Assembly (NCBI GenBank): GCA_964493425.1
Contig: CAZBMW010000002.1
Coordinates: forward strand, 124,001-188,000
Direction: 5' to 3'
From: CAYLMG01 sp964493425
GTDB taxonomy: Bacteria; Planctomycetota; Phycisphaerae; Sedimentisphaerales; Anaerobacaceae
DNA length: 64,000 nt
Part shown: piece by piece, positions 40,114 through 48,569 of the stretch
Position numbering within the stretch: the stretch's first letter is position 1
How the letters are laid out: every line of letters starts with the position of its first letter
Program-made: the position numbers and the translations under genes
The notes under the pieces: generated by a model
Seen by the model: the letters and a program-made list of their open reading frames with translations, nothing else
The model's database searches: none
Told to the model about the DNA's origin: nothing

Positions 40114-40590
40114 TTATTTCAGATTTGGACGTTTCTCTTTCAATACCGCAAGCTGAATATTCGCTGCCCGGCTTTGGGCAATGCCTGCCAGGGCGTATTG
40201 AGAATCCGCAAAACATATATCTTCGTCGATTCGCAAAATCACGACCTTATCGTCCGACGGCAAAAGCAGCAGATAGGAATCTATCGATTGAGCAATTTGT
40301 GTGACCGCCTCATTATTATTGAAAGCGGCAATTTTATCCGGGCCGACAGCAAAATCGATTTTTCCCTCCTCGTTTTTCATAACCGTTACTGTTGCCATCT
40401 GTGCTTGTGCATCCTCTTTTTCTTCGGCGAACCTGCAGTTGTCGGTGACGGAGACCTCGAAGTTTTCTGCCTCGATAAACTGGCATACCACCAGGAAAAA
40501 TATAATCAGCAAAAAGACAATATCTATAACAGCCGTCATATTGAAGCTGTGATTGCTGCTGTTAAAACGACTATTTAGTTTATGAAGCAT
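40114..40590 (-). CDS. ExbD/TolR family protein
   Basis: 158 residues. Membrane segment IDIVFLLIIFFLVVCQFIE with its aspartate, then FEVSVTDNCRFAEEKEDAQAQMATVTVMKNEEGKIDFAVGPDKI and a periplasmic domain ending VLKEKRPNLK. Last gene of the Ldt-VWA-ExbB-ExbD operon; follows exbB. With ExbB it makes the proton-driven motor for the neighbouring VWA protein. Confidence 0.85.
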   Translation of the reverse strand: MLHKLNSRFNSSNHSFNMTAVIDIVFLLIIFFLVVCQFIEAENFEVSVTDNCRFAEEKEDAQAQMATVTVMKNEEGKIDFAVGPDKIAAFNNNEAVTQIAQSIDSYLLLLPSDDKVVILRIDEDICFADSQYALAGIAQSRAANIQLAVLKEKRPNLK

Positions 40591-40607
40591 TCAGATTTTC
40601 CATGTAT

Positions 40608-41456
40608 TTATAGTTGGGCGGTTTGACCCGTCGGTTTTGTCTTTTTGCCCTCTATCTGCTCGATGTGCGGCTTGATTTTTTCTTTGTTTTTCAGTTTTGC
40701 CTCGATTTGTTTTTTCACAGAGCGGCGTATCTGCGGCATTATATTCTCAGCTTCAAGTACTGCATCGCCGGCCAGTTGTTCAATACGGTTTCTTATCAGG
40801 CCGTGTATAGCCAGAGCGGGAATCGCAATGAACAGGCCCCAGAACGTCGTTACAAGGGCAACTGAAATTCCATTAGCTAACTGTGCCGGCTGAGGCTGGC
40901 CGCCAGCCTTCACAATAGCATTAAATAGTTTAATCATTCCGAAAACCGTCCCGAACAAGCCGACCATCGGGGACACATTGCCAATCAGATTCAGCCATTC
41001 GATTTTGCGAAACAGCTCTGAAGTCTGGTCCTGTAATGATTCTGCGATAAGGTTTCTCATCCTGAAAAAATCTGCCCCCGCTTGTCTCAGGGCTCTCGAT
41101 ACTGCTTTACTGACAAAATCATCCCTGTCATTAATTTGCTCATCTAATTTTTCAAGCCCGGACTGCTGTATCGTCTCGATGATTTGCTCATTTATACCAT
41201 CAGGTAAAAGCCTGCTGCGACGAATCGTAAGAAACTGCTCAGCCGCCAGAAATGCCGTAATAAGAGACATCGGAAAAAGAACAAACCAGACAATAGGCCC
41301 GCCGCCTACCACGAACTGCTCAAGAAAAGACTCTGTATCTGCTGAGCCTGCATTATTGGTTTTCAACTGAATGCGGATTGCAATTACCAGAGCCAATATA
41401 CAGCCGAATACAATCAAAAGCAAAGCTGCTTTTAACAAATGTCCCCTGCGTTCCAT
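40608..41456 (-). CDS. exbB: ExbB/TolQ/MotA-type proton channel
   Basis: The ATG at 41456 is chosen because AAAGGA lies 5-6 bases upstream; a GTG at 41480 is the alternative. About 282 residues. Segments LLKAALLLIVFGCILALVIAI, VWFVLFPMSLITAFLAAEQF, and the conserved C-terminal pair (WLNLIGNVSPMVGLFGTVFGMIKLFNAIVKAGG, GISVALVTTFWGLFIAIPALAIHGLI), which are typical of ExbB. The 'A..T..GL.IAIPAL' signature is clear. Converts proton-motive force for the ExbD partners. Confidence 0.9.
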   Translation of the reverse strand: MERRGHLLKAALLLIVFGCILALVIAIRIQLKTNNAGSADTESFLEQFVVGGGPIVWFVLFPMSLITAFLAAEQFLTIRRSRLLPDGINEQIIETIQQSGLEKLDEQINDRDDFVSKAVSRALRQAGADFFRMRNLIAESLQDQTSELFRKIEWLNLIGNVSPMVGLFGTVFGMIKLFNAIVKAGGQPQPAQLANGISVALVTTFWGLFIAIPALAIHGLIRNRIEQLAGDAVLEAENIMPQIRRSVKKQIEAKLKNKEKIKPHIEQIEGKKTKPTGQTAQL

Positions 41457-41483
41457 AGTTTCCTTTCTTTGATTTACCACTTT

Positions 41484-42431
41484 CTAATTGTCTTCACCAT
41501 CTTTTTCGTATTCATCTGTGATTATGATAAACTGGCCGCCGCTTTCCCGGGCTATTGCCTCGAGTACCTTGCGGTCCTGCTCTTGCGGCCAAAAACCTAT
41601 AGTATTAAACTGTATCGATGGAGCGTAAGCTTTTAGGTAATTTGTTATTTGCTGTTCAGACAAATTGCTGTTCTCGGCTGTAAGCTCGAAGCCGTCTGTC
41701 AGGAAGTAAACAAGCGAAGGGGCCGAGCCTGCGGCGTCATGGGTTTGAATTGCCGACCTTAGAGCCGAGAACGCATCAGCTTTACCGGCAGGCTGAACCG
41801 AGTCGATGAATTTGAAAGCAGCTTGCTTATTTTTATTACTCGCTCGAACAAGCTTTCCATCCCCGAATTTGAAAATCCTGTCATTGCCGAAAAAAATTAT
41901 ACAGAAGTACTGATCCTGCTCCAAGTTTTCGATTGATTGTCTGAGTTGCTGCTGCACCCAGCCGAACATCCCGCTCATACTGCCTGAACAATCGACGAGA
42001 TAACAAAGCTTGCGGTCCGGCAGTACCTGCCGGGTTCGGCTTGTAAAAAAATCGCTCTTATGACTAAATGTAGAATTGCTTGAAGAAATAAAACTTTTTC
42101 CAGAGACTAAAATCCCGGATAAGCCGTCAAAATCCGCATTCCCATTTTTTGCCCGGGTAAAAATTTGACCTGAGTTTATATGTCGGCTCTTTTCACTTCC
42201 AGATTCCTCGAATGCCGGCGTATTTATCTTTGGTTTCGGACCTTCAGGAGGTGTGTAAAGAATTCTTCTGGCCTGTTGTATTTTAGCCGTCGGAACAGCG
42301 CTTTGCATTTTTTCGGCCGCGGACGAAGAGAATTGAATAATCGATAATACACCGATTACGATTAAATGGATTGCAGCCGAAATTATCCAGGCCCAAAATG
42401 TTATGCTGCCCTTTCGTCTCACTTGAACCAT
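41484..42431 (-). CDS. TonB-like membrane-anchored VWA protein
   Basis: 315 residues from ATG 42431; TTG at 42443 is an alternative. An N-terminal short cytoplasmic tail is followed by one helix (FWAWIISAAIHLIVIGVLSII, about 11-32), and a proline- and serine-rich linker. The C-terminal VWA domain has the MIDAS motif DCSGSMSG and a later threonine/aspartate (SLVYFLTDGFEL). TonB has the same N-terminal design, so a VWA protein energised by ExbBD is suggested. The ligand is unknown. Confidence 0.8.
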   Translation of the reverse strand: MVQVRRKGSITFWAWIISAAIHLIVIGVLSIIQFSSSAAEKMQSAVPTAKIQQARRILYTPPEGPKPKINTPAFEESGSEKSRHINSGQIFTRAKNGNADFDGLSGILVSGKSFISSSNSTFSHKSDFFTSRTRQVLPDRKLCYLVDCSGSMSGMFGWVQQQLRQSIENLEQDQYFCIIFFGNDRIFKFGDGKLVRASNKNKQAAFKFIDSVQPAGKADAFSALRSAIQTHDAAGSAPSLVYFLTDGFELTAENSNLSEQQITNYLKAYAPSIQFNTIGFWPQEQDRKVLEAIARESGGQFIIITDEYEKDGEDN

Positions 42432-42467
42432 CCTTTGGCTCAACTAAAAGAAAAATACTTCCCTGTT

Positions 42468-43520
42468 TTAATCCACCACCTTCACCCTGGAATCAACAGG
42501 CACAAGTAAATCATAGACAAATATGACGTCGCCATTATGTAATCGTATGCATCCCCGCGAACTTGCCTCGCCAATTGTCTGGGGGTCCTTTGTGCCGTGG
42601 ATACCGAAGCCATCTCTGTTTTTTGTATTCTCATCAATACCTTCAAGACCTATCCATCTCGAGCCAAGAGCATAGTCGGGGTCCCCCGGGTGAAGGATTT
42701 TACCGGTAATAGGATGTTTCCAGGGCGGCTCTATAAGTTTTCCACCTTTTCTTATTCGCCAGAGACCTGTAGGTGTTTCCAAGCCCGGCTGGCCAATGCC
42801 GACCTTAAAACTTCTAATGAAAGTATTTTGAAGGTAGACATCCATAGTGAAAGTTGATAGGTGCACTGTTGCATGGAACGGGCCGTTGATAACCTTTATC
42901 GACTGGCCAGCCTGAAGAGCCTCCGGGCGGGGAATATTATTAATCTTCATAAGCACTTCATACGGCACCTTATATTTACCCGCTATATTGGAAAGGATTT
43001 CCAGGGATTTGACTGTATAGCTGCTGCAAAGAGGGTCCGATGGGAAGATTTTTCTGCTGAACAGCCACTCGTCCGCAAGCGCGGAAAGCTGCTCTTTGAC
43101 TATTCTTTGCTGCTCGGCACTCATTGTAAAGACCAGCGCCTCATTCAGCTTGTTGCGGGCCTCGATAATCCTGGCAGGTTTTGCACTGATGCACTCGGCA
43201 GCTTCAGCGATAAGTTTAGCTGCCTGCGGGTCAGTTTCTACGGCCGGCTGCGGTATTGTTACAAGATTAGGCTCGGCTTCAACAGGTGTTAGCTCAGGTT
43301 CTTTTATTTCTTCCACAGGCTCATTATAGATTTCGAGCGATGGTTCTTTTTCTTGGATGAGGTCTGTCTCCGTCTCGGAAGGTTTTTGGCTTTTGAATGG
43401 GTTGATGTCAAAAACAACCGCGAACACCGCCCCTACAATAATGACAGCGAGGACGATATAAATCCATTTGCCGCCCGGATTTTTTTTTCTTGCGTATGGA
43501 CCTAGAGGATAACGAGCCAT
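42468..43520 (-). CDS. L,D-transpeptidase with LysM domain
   Basis: 350 residues. Membrane anchor YIVLAVIIVGAVFAVVFDI (about 20-38). A proline- and glutamate-rich linker. A LysM-like domain (LEILSNIAGKYKVPYEVLMKINNIPRPEALQAGQSIKVI). A YkuD catalytic domain with GIHGTKDPQTIGEASSRGCIRLHNGDVIFVYD, where the cysteine of SRGCIRLHN is the active residue. Makes or edits peptidoglycan cross-links. It is in an operon with the VWA and ExbBD genes, which suggests a joint envelope role. Confidence 0.92.
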   Translation of the reverse strand: MARYPLGPYARKKNPGGKWIYIVLAVIIVGAVFAVVFDINPFKSQKPSETETDLIQEKEPSLEIYNEPVEEIKEPELTPVEAEPNLVTIPQPAVETDPQAAKLIAEAAECISAKPARIIEARNKLNEALVFTMSAEQQRIVKEQLSALADEWLFSRKIFPSDPLCSSYTVKSLEILSNIAGKYKVPYEVLMKINNIPRPEALQAGQSIKVINGPFHATVHLSTFTMDVYLQNTFIRSFKVGIGQPGLETPTGLWRIRKGGKLIEPPWKHPITGKILHPGDPDYALGSRWIGLEGIDENTKNRDGFGIHGTKDPQTIGEASSRGCIRLHNGDVIFVYDLLVPVDSRVKVVD

Positions 43521-43531
43521 AATAAATCTCC

Positions 43532-44110
43532 CTATTGTTTGTCAAAATATATTATCTGTTCATCTGTAACGAGAAAATCTACGGGTACATCAGTTGCAGC
43601 AGCAGGAACCGAATCCGTTTCTAAGACCTGTTCTGTAAAAGCAAATCCGCATTTTTTCGCTTTTAACTTAACACTACCGAAGAATCTGTCGTAGAAACCG
43701 CCGCTTCTGCCTATTCTGTGCCCGGCTCGGTCAAAGCCGAGCGCGGGCGTTACAACAAGGTCTATCTGCTCAATCGGAACCGACTCATCCGTTAACGGAT
43801 TTCTCAGACCTGCAACTTCGGTCGAGAAAGCGTCATCGAATGAATCTATCTTTACCGGTATCATATATTTTTCTTCCCAGTACACTTTAGGGACGGTTAT
43901 TGTTTTACCCTCACGCCAGCCGTACTCTATAGCCTGCGCTGTATCTATCTCTTCAGGCAGTGACAGGAACATCATAATCACCGACGCGCTGCGGAACTGC
44001 GGCGTAGAAATCAAATTCTGACAGGCTTTTTTGCTTTTCTGGGCCCTTTGCTCTTTACTGATTCGCTCAAGGCTTTTTCTTAATTTCAAACGTAATGAAT
44101 TCTTGGCCAT
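43532..44110 (-). CDS. 5-formyltetrahydrofolate cyclo-ligase
   Basis: 192 residues from the ATG at 44110 (AGGGAT upstream); a longer reading begins at 44128. The motif LVVTPALGFDRAGHRIGRSGGFYDRFFG is the family signature for ATP-binding and folate closure. Returns 5-formyl-THF to the active folate pool. Between rarA and the L,D-transpeptidase on the minus strand. Confidence 0.92.
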   Translation of the reverse strand: MAKNSLRLKLRKSLERISKEQRAQKSKKACQNLISTPQFRSASVIMMFLSLPEEIDTAQAIEYGWREGKTITVPKVYWEEKYMIPVKIDSFDDAFSTEVAGLRNPLTDESVPIEQIDLVVTPALGFDRAGHRIGRSGGFYDRFFGSVKLKAKKCGFAFTEQVLETDSVPAAATDVPVDFLVTDEQIIYFDKQ

Positions 44111-44121
44111 CTTTAATCCCT

Positions 44122-44148
44122 GTAACACAGGCTCTAAACCCGTGTTAC
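44122..44148. repeat. GTAACAC/GTGTTAC palindrome upstream of the cyclo-ligase
   Basis: Arms GTAACAC (44122-44128) and GTGTTAC (44142-44148), with AGG/CCC largely paired inside. A member of the TAACACGG family. A T run follows on the plus strand. Confidence 0.5.
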
Positions 44149-44149
44149 G

Positions 44150-45517
44150 CTATTTTTTTCTCTGTTTTGCTTTGCTATCTTGTATCAATCTTTGCAGCTT
44201 TTGTAAATAACACTTAATATTTTTTTCATAGCCTGCGTCTTTAGGAGTATAGTAATTTTTCCTTGATTTGGCTGGCAGGTATTGTTGTGGAACAAAACCT
44301 TCTTCGAAATTATGCGGGTATTTATACTCAGCACCGTAGCCTGCTTTTTTAGCGGCTGGGTAATGGCTGTCTTTCAAATGTCTCGGCACCGCTATGGTAG
44401 GTTTGTTCTTAACATCGGATACAGCCTGCCATATAGCGTTAGCGGAAGCATTCGATTTTGGTGCACAGGCCACGTAAATAGCAGCTTGTGCCAAGGCTAA
44501 CTGGGCCTCCGGCAGGCCTACAAACTCCGATAACTGGACAGCAGCAGAGGCGAGAACCGTCGCCATAGGGTCAGCGTTACCAACATCCTCTGCTGCACAT
44601 ACCGCTATCCGCCTTGCAATAAATCGAATGTCCTCGCCGCCGGTGAGCATCCGTGCCAGCCAGTAAACCGTCGCATCAGGGTCACTGCCTCGCATACTTT
44701 TCTGCAAAGCACTTGCCAGGTCATAGTGCGTATCACCTGTCCCGTTATAGGCGATGGTTTTTTGTTGAATCGAGTCTTTGGCAATCGCTACATCAAATTT
44801 GATTTTCTTGCCTTTCGAGGCCTGTGATAAAACCCCAATCTCAAGAGCGGTAAGCGCTTTTCTCGCATCGCCGTCACTCGAGACCGCAAGAAACTTTAAA
44901 GCTTTTTCTTCTACTTGAAAATTGTACTTGCCGAGCCCACGCTGCGGATCACTTATAGCCGTCTTCAATAATTTCATTATATCGGCCTCGCTCAACGGCT
45001 CGAAACGGAAGACTGTACTGCGGGAAATCAGAGGTGAATTAATTGCGAAAAACGGATTTTCAGTCGTCGCACCGATAAAAATCAGAACACCTGATTCCAC
45101 ATCATCGAGAAGAACATCTTGTTGAGCCCGATTGAAACGGTGTATTTCATCGATAAAAAGCACGGTTCGACTTTTACCGACTGCGAGCCGGTCTTTAGCG
45201 GCGGCTATAATCCGGCGTATATCGTTAACACTTGCTGCCGGGGCGCTTAGGTAGTGAAATTCGGCATTTGTATACTTGGAAATCACAACCGCAAGCGATG
45301 TTTTTCCTACTCCGGGAGGCCCGTAAAATATAAGACTGCTGAGCCTGTCAGCCTCGAGCATCCTTCTGAGAAGCTTTCCGGGGCCGAGGAAGTGTTCCTG
45401 ACCGACGAATTCCTGCAAGTTCCTCGGCCTTATTCGCACCGCCAGTGGCGCTGCAGAGGCGATATTGGCATCTTCAGACCGGCTGAACAGCGTTTTTTTG
45501 TTTTTACCCTCAACCAT
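44150..45517 (-). CDS. rarA: Replication-associated recombination protein A (RarA/MgsA)
   Basis: 455 residues from 45517; a start at 45583 would overlap the polyprenyl synthase by 32 bases and neither has a clear ribosome binding site. AAA+ ATPase with Walker A GPPGVGKTSLAV, Walker B VLFIDEIHRFNRAQQDVLL, sensor ATTENPFFAINSPLISRSTVFRF and C-terminal tetramerisation part (SMRGSDPDATVYWLARMLTGGEDIRFIARRI). Acts at stalled replication forks. Confidence 0.95.
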   Translation of the reverse strand: MVEGKNKKTLFSRSEDANIASAAPLAVRIRPRNLQEFVGQEHFLGPGKLLRRMLEADRLSSLIFYGPPGVGKTSLAVVISKYTNAEFHYLSAPAASVNDIRRIIAAAKDRLAVGKSRTVLFIDEIHRFNRAQQDVLLDDVESGVLIFIGATTENPFFAINSPLISRSTVFRFEPLSEADIMKLLKTAISDPQRGLGKYNFQVEEKALKFLAVSSDGDARKALTALEIGVLSQASKGKKIKFDVAIAKDSIQQKTIAYNGTGDTHYDLASALQKSMRGSDPDATVYWLARMLTGGEDIRFIARRIAVCAAEDVGNADPMATVLASAAVQLSEFVGLPEAQLALAQAAIYVACAPKSNASANAIWQAVSDVKNKPTIAVPRHLKDSHYPAAKKAGYGAEYKYPHNFEEGFVPQQYLPAKSRKNYYTPKDAGYEKNIKCYLQKLQRLIQDSKAKQRKK

Positions 45518-45551
45518 TGTGAGGCTATTATAACCGACAGCTTCAGCAAGT

Positions 45552-46556
45552 TCACGGTTGTTTTTGACCAGCCCGCGCTGCATTGCCTATGGAGCAGGCA
45601 GTCTCAATCAGGGCCTTTTTGGCCCCGCTGTCCGGTAAATCTTTTATTGATTTGACTGCATTATCGACGAATGTCTGAATTTGCTCGCGGACATATTCCG
45701 TACCGCCACAGGACTCAAACACATCCTTAATTTTCTTGGGATCACTTTTTTCGGCATTCAATTCCTTTATCAATTCGGTTCTTTTCTTCTCATCCAGCCG
45801 GCTCAACATAAAAATAAGCGGCAGCGTCGGTTTATTTTTATCAGCATCGCTGCCGAGGGTTTTACCGCTTTTGTTTTCGTCACCTGCGATATCGACCAAA
45901 TCATCTGAAATTTGAAAGGCAATACCGAAATTTAATCCGTAATCGGATAGCAACTGAGCTTGACTTTCCTGTGCACCGGCTAAATAACCTCCGAGCCGAC
46001 AGCAGGTACTGAAAAGGGCTGCGGTTTTTTCAGTGATTATTTCTATATATTCGGCCTGGCTTAAATTCCAGTCTCGCTTATGAATTGTCTGCCTGAGTTC
46101 ACCTTCACAGATTCGAGCGGCAGTTGCAGATATTATTTTTATAATTTCAAATTCAAGAGGAGCACACATCTTGAAAACACGGCTGAGCAAAAAGTCTCCC
46201 AAGAGCACTGCAGCTTCGTTACCATAAATGCGGTTTACCGTTGCTTCGCCTCGACGAATTTGCCCTTCGTCTATAACATCGTCATGTAGTAACGTCGCGT
46301 TATGGAGTAATTCCATAATAGCGGCCGTTTGAATGTGCTTATCGGTAACATCACCGCAGCAGGCCCCACAGAGCAGCAGAAGTGCAGGCCGAACCATCTT
46401 GCCGCTGCGGATATCAAAGCTTCTAACCAGTTTGTCTAAAGATTCATCGGACAAGAACGTATTGGTTTGCTCAGAGATTGTACCCCTGACCTGCTCCAAC
46501 TCGTTAGCAACGAGCTTAAAGTTTTCGGATATATCGATACGAGCTGGTATCTGCAT
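45552..46556 (-). CDS. Polyprenyl diphosphate synthase
   Basis: 334 residues. First aspartate-rich motif LLHDDVIDEGQIRRG, second QISDDLVDIAGDENKSGKTLGSDADKNKPTLPL. Chain-length-control residues lie upstream of the first DDxxD. Could make octaprenyl or longer chains for quinones or carriers. The gene is divergent in strand from nothing nearby; it continues the minus-strand operon between ilvE and rarA. Confidence 0.92.
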   Translation of the reverse strand: MQIPARIDISENFKLVANELEQVRGTISEQTNTFLSDESLDKLVRSFDIRSGKMVRPALLLLCGACCGDVTDKHIQTAAIMELLHNATLLHDDVIDEGQIRRGEATVNRIYGNEAAVLLGDFLLSRVFKMCAPLEFEIIKIISATAARICEGELRQTIHKRDWNLSQAEYIEIITEKTAALFSTCCRLGGYLAGAQESQAQLLSDYGLNFGIAFQISDDLVDIAGDENKSGKTLGSDADKNKPTLPLIFMLSRLDEKKRTELIKELNAEKSDPKKIKDVFESCGGTEYVREQIQTFVDNAVKSIKDLPDSGAKKALIETACSIGNAARAGQKQP

Positions 46557-46618
46557 TGCAACTAATGTCTCGCTATTTGTTTTTCGGTTTTAAGAGTGGA
46601 GCCTGTCAGCTTCCAAAA

Positions 46619-46643
46619 TAACACAGCCGGAACGACCGTGTTA
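46619..46643. repeat. TAACAC/GTGTTA palindrome between polyprenyl synthase and ilvE copy 1
   Basis: Arms TAACAC (46619-46624) and GTGTTA (46638-46643) with AGCCGG / GACC near-pairing inside. Same family as 44122 and 48522. Confidence 0.5.
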
Positions 46644-46655
46644 CATAATCGGCAA

Positions 46656-47510
46656 TTATTTACCGTGGGCATACTCGTAGAATTTTTCTCTCAGCCGCTT
46701 CGTTAAGGGACCGGGTTTGCCGTCGCCGATTATTCTGCCGTCAACGTCAACAACGCCTATCACCTCTGCTGCAGTGCCGGTAAGGAAAAACTCATCGCAG
46801 GTGTACAAATCGAACCTTGTCAGGTTCTTTTCAACTACTTTTAATCCTTCTTTTTCTGCCAACTTGATAACGACACCACGAGTTATACCTGTCAGTGAGC
46901 CGGCTTGAACGGGCGGCGTATAAATACAGCCGTCTCTTACTATGAAAACATTATCTACTGTCGCTTCTGCAACGTACCCTTCGTGGTTATACATAATAGC
47001 CTCAGGGACATTTCTATCGAGCGCTTCAATCTTGGCGAGGATGTTATTCAGGTAATTTAGACTTTTGACCTGGGGCGGAACTGAAAGTGGGTGATTGCGA
47101 ACCGTTGCTGCACTGACCACCTTGAGACCTTTCTCATTAAGCCCTTCAGGGTAAGGCTGAATGTCGGCTGCGATTATGAAAATCTGAGACTGTTTGCAGA
47201 CGAAGGGATTAAGCCCGAGTGTTCCTACGCCGCGAGTGACAACAAGGCGGATATATCCGTCAACAACATTATTGGCTTCAACTGTTTTTTGTGTAGCGTC
47301 GGCCAGCTTCTCGCGTTCCATCGGTATTGTCAACCGAATCGCCTTTGCTGAGTTATACAGTCTGTCGAGATGAGCCTCGAATTCAAATATTTTGCCGCTG
47401 TAAACCCGGATGCCCTCGAATACACCGTCGCCGTAGAGCAGGCCGTGGTCGAAGACAGGGATTTCAGCATCTTTTTCGTCAACGAGCTTATCATTGAGCC
47501 AAATCTTCAT
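46656..47510 (-). CDS. ilvE: Branched-chain aminotransferase, copy 1
   Basis: 284 residues from the ATG at 47510 (AGAGGA upstream at good spacing; a further ATG at 47519 is too close). PLP class IV. Conserved DHGLLYGDGVFEGIRVYSGKIFEFEAHLDRLY, catalytic lysine in VKSLNYLNNILAKIEAL, and the EATVDNVFIVRDG and GSLTGITRGVVIKLA blocks. Makes valine, leucine and isoleucine from oxo-acids. Tandem with a nearly identical copy upstream. Confidence 0.95.
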   Translation of the reverse strand: MKIWLNDKLVDEKDAEIPVFDHGLLYGDGVFEGIRVYSGKIFEFEAHLDRLYNSAKAIRLTIPMEREKLADATQKTVEANNVVDGYIRLVVTRGVGTLGLNPFVCKQSQIFIIAADIQPYPEGLNEKGLKVVSAATVRNHPLSVPPQVKSLNYLNNILAKIEALDRNVPEAIMYNHEGYVAEATVDNVFIVRDGCIYTPPVQAGSLTGITRGVVIKLAEKEGLKVVEKNLTRFDLYTCDEFFLTGTAAEVIGVVDVDGRIIGDGKPGPLTKRLREKFYEYAHGK

Positions 47511-47633
47511 TTCGTTCATTTCCTCTTAAAAAATTGTTTATATTAGTATACACTTCCGGCTGCACACCGGTTTTTTAAATCACTATTTAGTGACAAATTT
47601 TATGCTATTTGGTCTGCGAACGCTCGTGGCATT

Positions 47634-48488
47634 TCATTTGCTATGTGCGTATTCGTAAAATTTTTCTCTCAACCGCTTCGTTAAGGGACCGGGTTTGCCG
47701 TCGCCGATTATTCTGCCGTCAACGTCAACAACGCCTATCACCTCTGCTGCGGTGCCGGTAAGGAAAAGCTCATCGCAGGTATATAAATCGAATCTTGTCA
47801 GGTTCTTCTCGACGACAGGGATACTTTCTTTTTCTGCGAGGCCTATAACGACCTGTCGTGTGATACCGACCAGCGAGCCAGCCTGCACGGGCGGCGTATA
47901 GATACGGCCGTCCTTCAAGATAAAGACGTTATCACCAGTAGCTTCCGCAACGTAACCTTCGTGGTTATACATAACGGCTTCGGGAACATCTCTGTCGAGC
48001 GCTTCAATCTTGGCAAGGATGTTATTCAGGTAGTTGAGGCTTTTGACCTGCGGCGGCACAGAGAGCGGGTGATTACGCACCGTAGCCGCACTAACCACCT
48101 TGAGGCCTTCCTCATAAAACTCCTCAGGGTAAAGCTGAATATCGGCTGCGATTATGAAAATCTGGGAATGTTTGCAGACGAAGGGATTTAAGCCCAGCGT
48201 TCCCACACCACGCGTAACAACAAGTCGTATATAACCGTTGACGATATTATTTGCTTCGACGGTTTTTTGTGTAGCATCGATGAGTTTATCGCGTTCCATC
48301 GGTATCGTCAGCCTAATCGCCTTTGCAGAGTTGTAAAGTCTGTCGAGATGAGCCTCGAATTCAAATATTTTGCCGCTATAAACCCGTATGCCCTCGAATA
48401 CGCCATCGCCGTAGAGCAGGCCGTGGTCAAAAACGGAAACCTTCGCCTCTTTCTCATCTACAAGTTTGTCTCCCAGCCAAATTTTCAT
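47634..48488 (-). CDS. ilvE: Branched-chain aminotransferase, copy 2
   Basis: 284 residues from the ATG at 48488 (GAGGA about 10 bases upstream; TTG at 48497 is too close). The same blocks as copy 1: DHGLLYGDGVFEGIRVYSG, KSLNYLNNILAKIEAL, GSLVGITRQVVIGLA. By eye it differs from copy 1 at about 31 of 284 positions, mostly outside the active site, and the last 45 residues differ at only two. A recent tandem duplication; the two may have diverged in substrate or expression. Confidence 0.95.
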   Translation of the reverse strand: MKIWLGDKLVDEKEAKVSVFDHGLLYGDGVFEGIRVYSGKIFEFEAHLDRLYNSAKAIRLTIPMERDKLIDATQKTVEANNIVNGYIRLVVTRGVGTLGLNPFVCKHSQIFIIAADIQLYPEEFYEEGLKVVSAATVRNHPLSVPPQVKSLNYLNNILAKIEALDRDVPEAVMYNHEGYVAEATGDNVFILKDGRIYTPPVQAGSLVGITRQVVIGLAEKESIPVVEKNLTRFDLYTCDELFLTGTAAEVIGVVDVDGRIIGDGKPGPLTKRLREKFYEYAHSK

Positions 48489-48521
48489 CTGTAACAATTC
48501 CTCGAATCTTTAGCAAAACCG

Positions 48522-48569
48522 TAACACGGCCAAGATGGCCGTGTTAACACGGGCTTCAAACCCGTGTTA
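48522..48569. repeat. Double TAACACGGCC/TAACACGGG palindrome overlapping the 3' end of lolD
   Basis: First palindrome: TAACACGGCC (48522-48531) and GGCCGTGTTA (48537-48546), loop AAGAT. Second, sharing the TA: TAACACGGG (48545-48553) and CCCGTGTTA (48561-48569), loop CTTCAAA. The lolD stop codon (48556-48558) and its last codons lie inside the second. This is the best copy of a family seen at 31333, 44122, 46619 and 60250. Confidence 0.75.
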
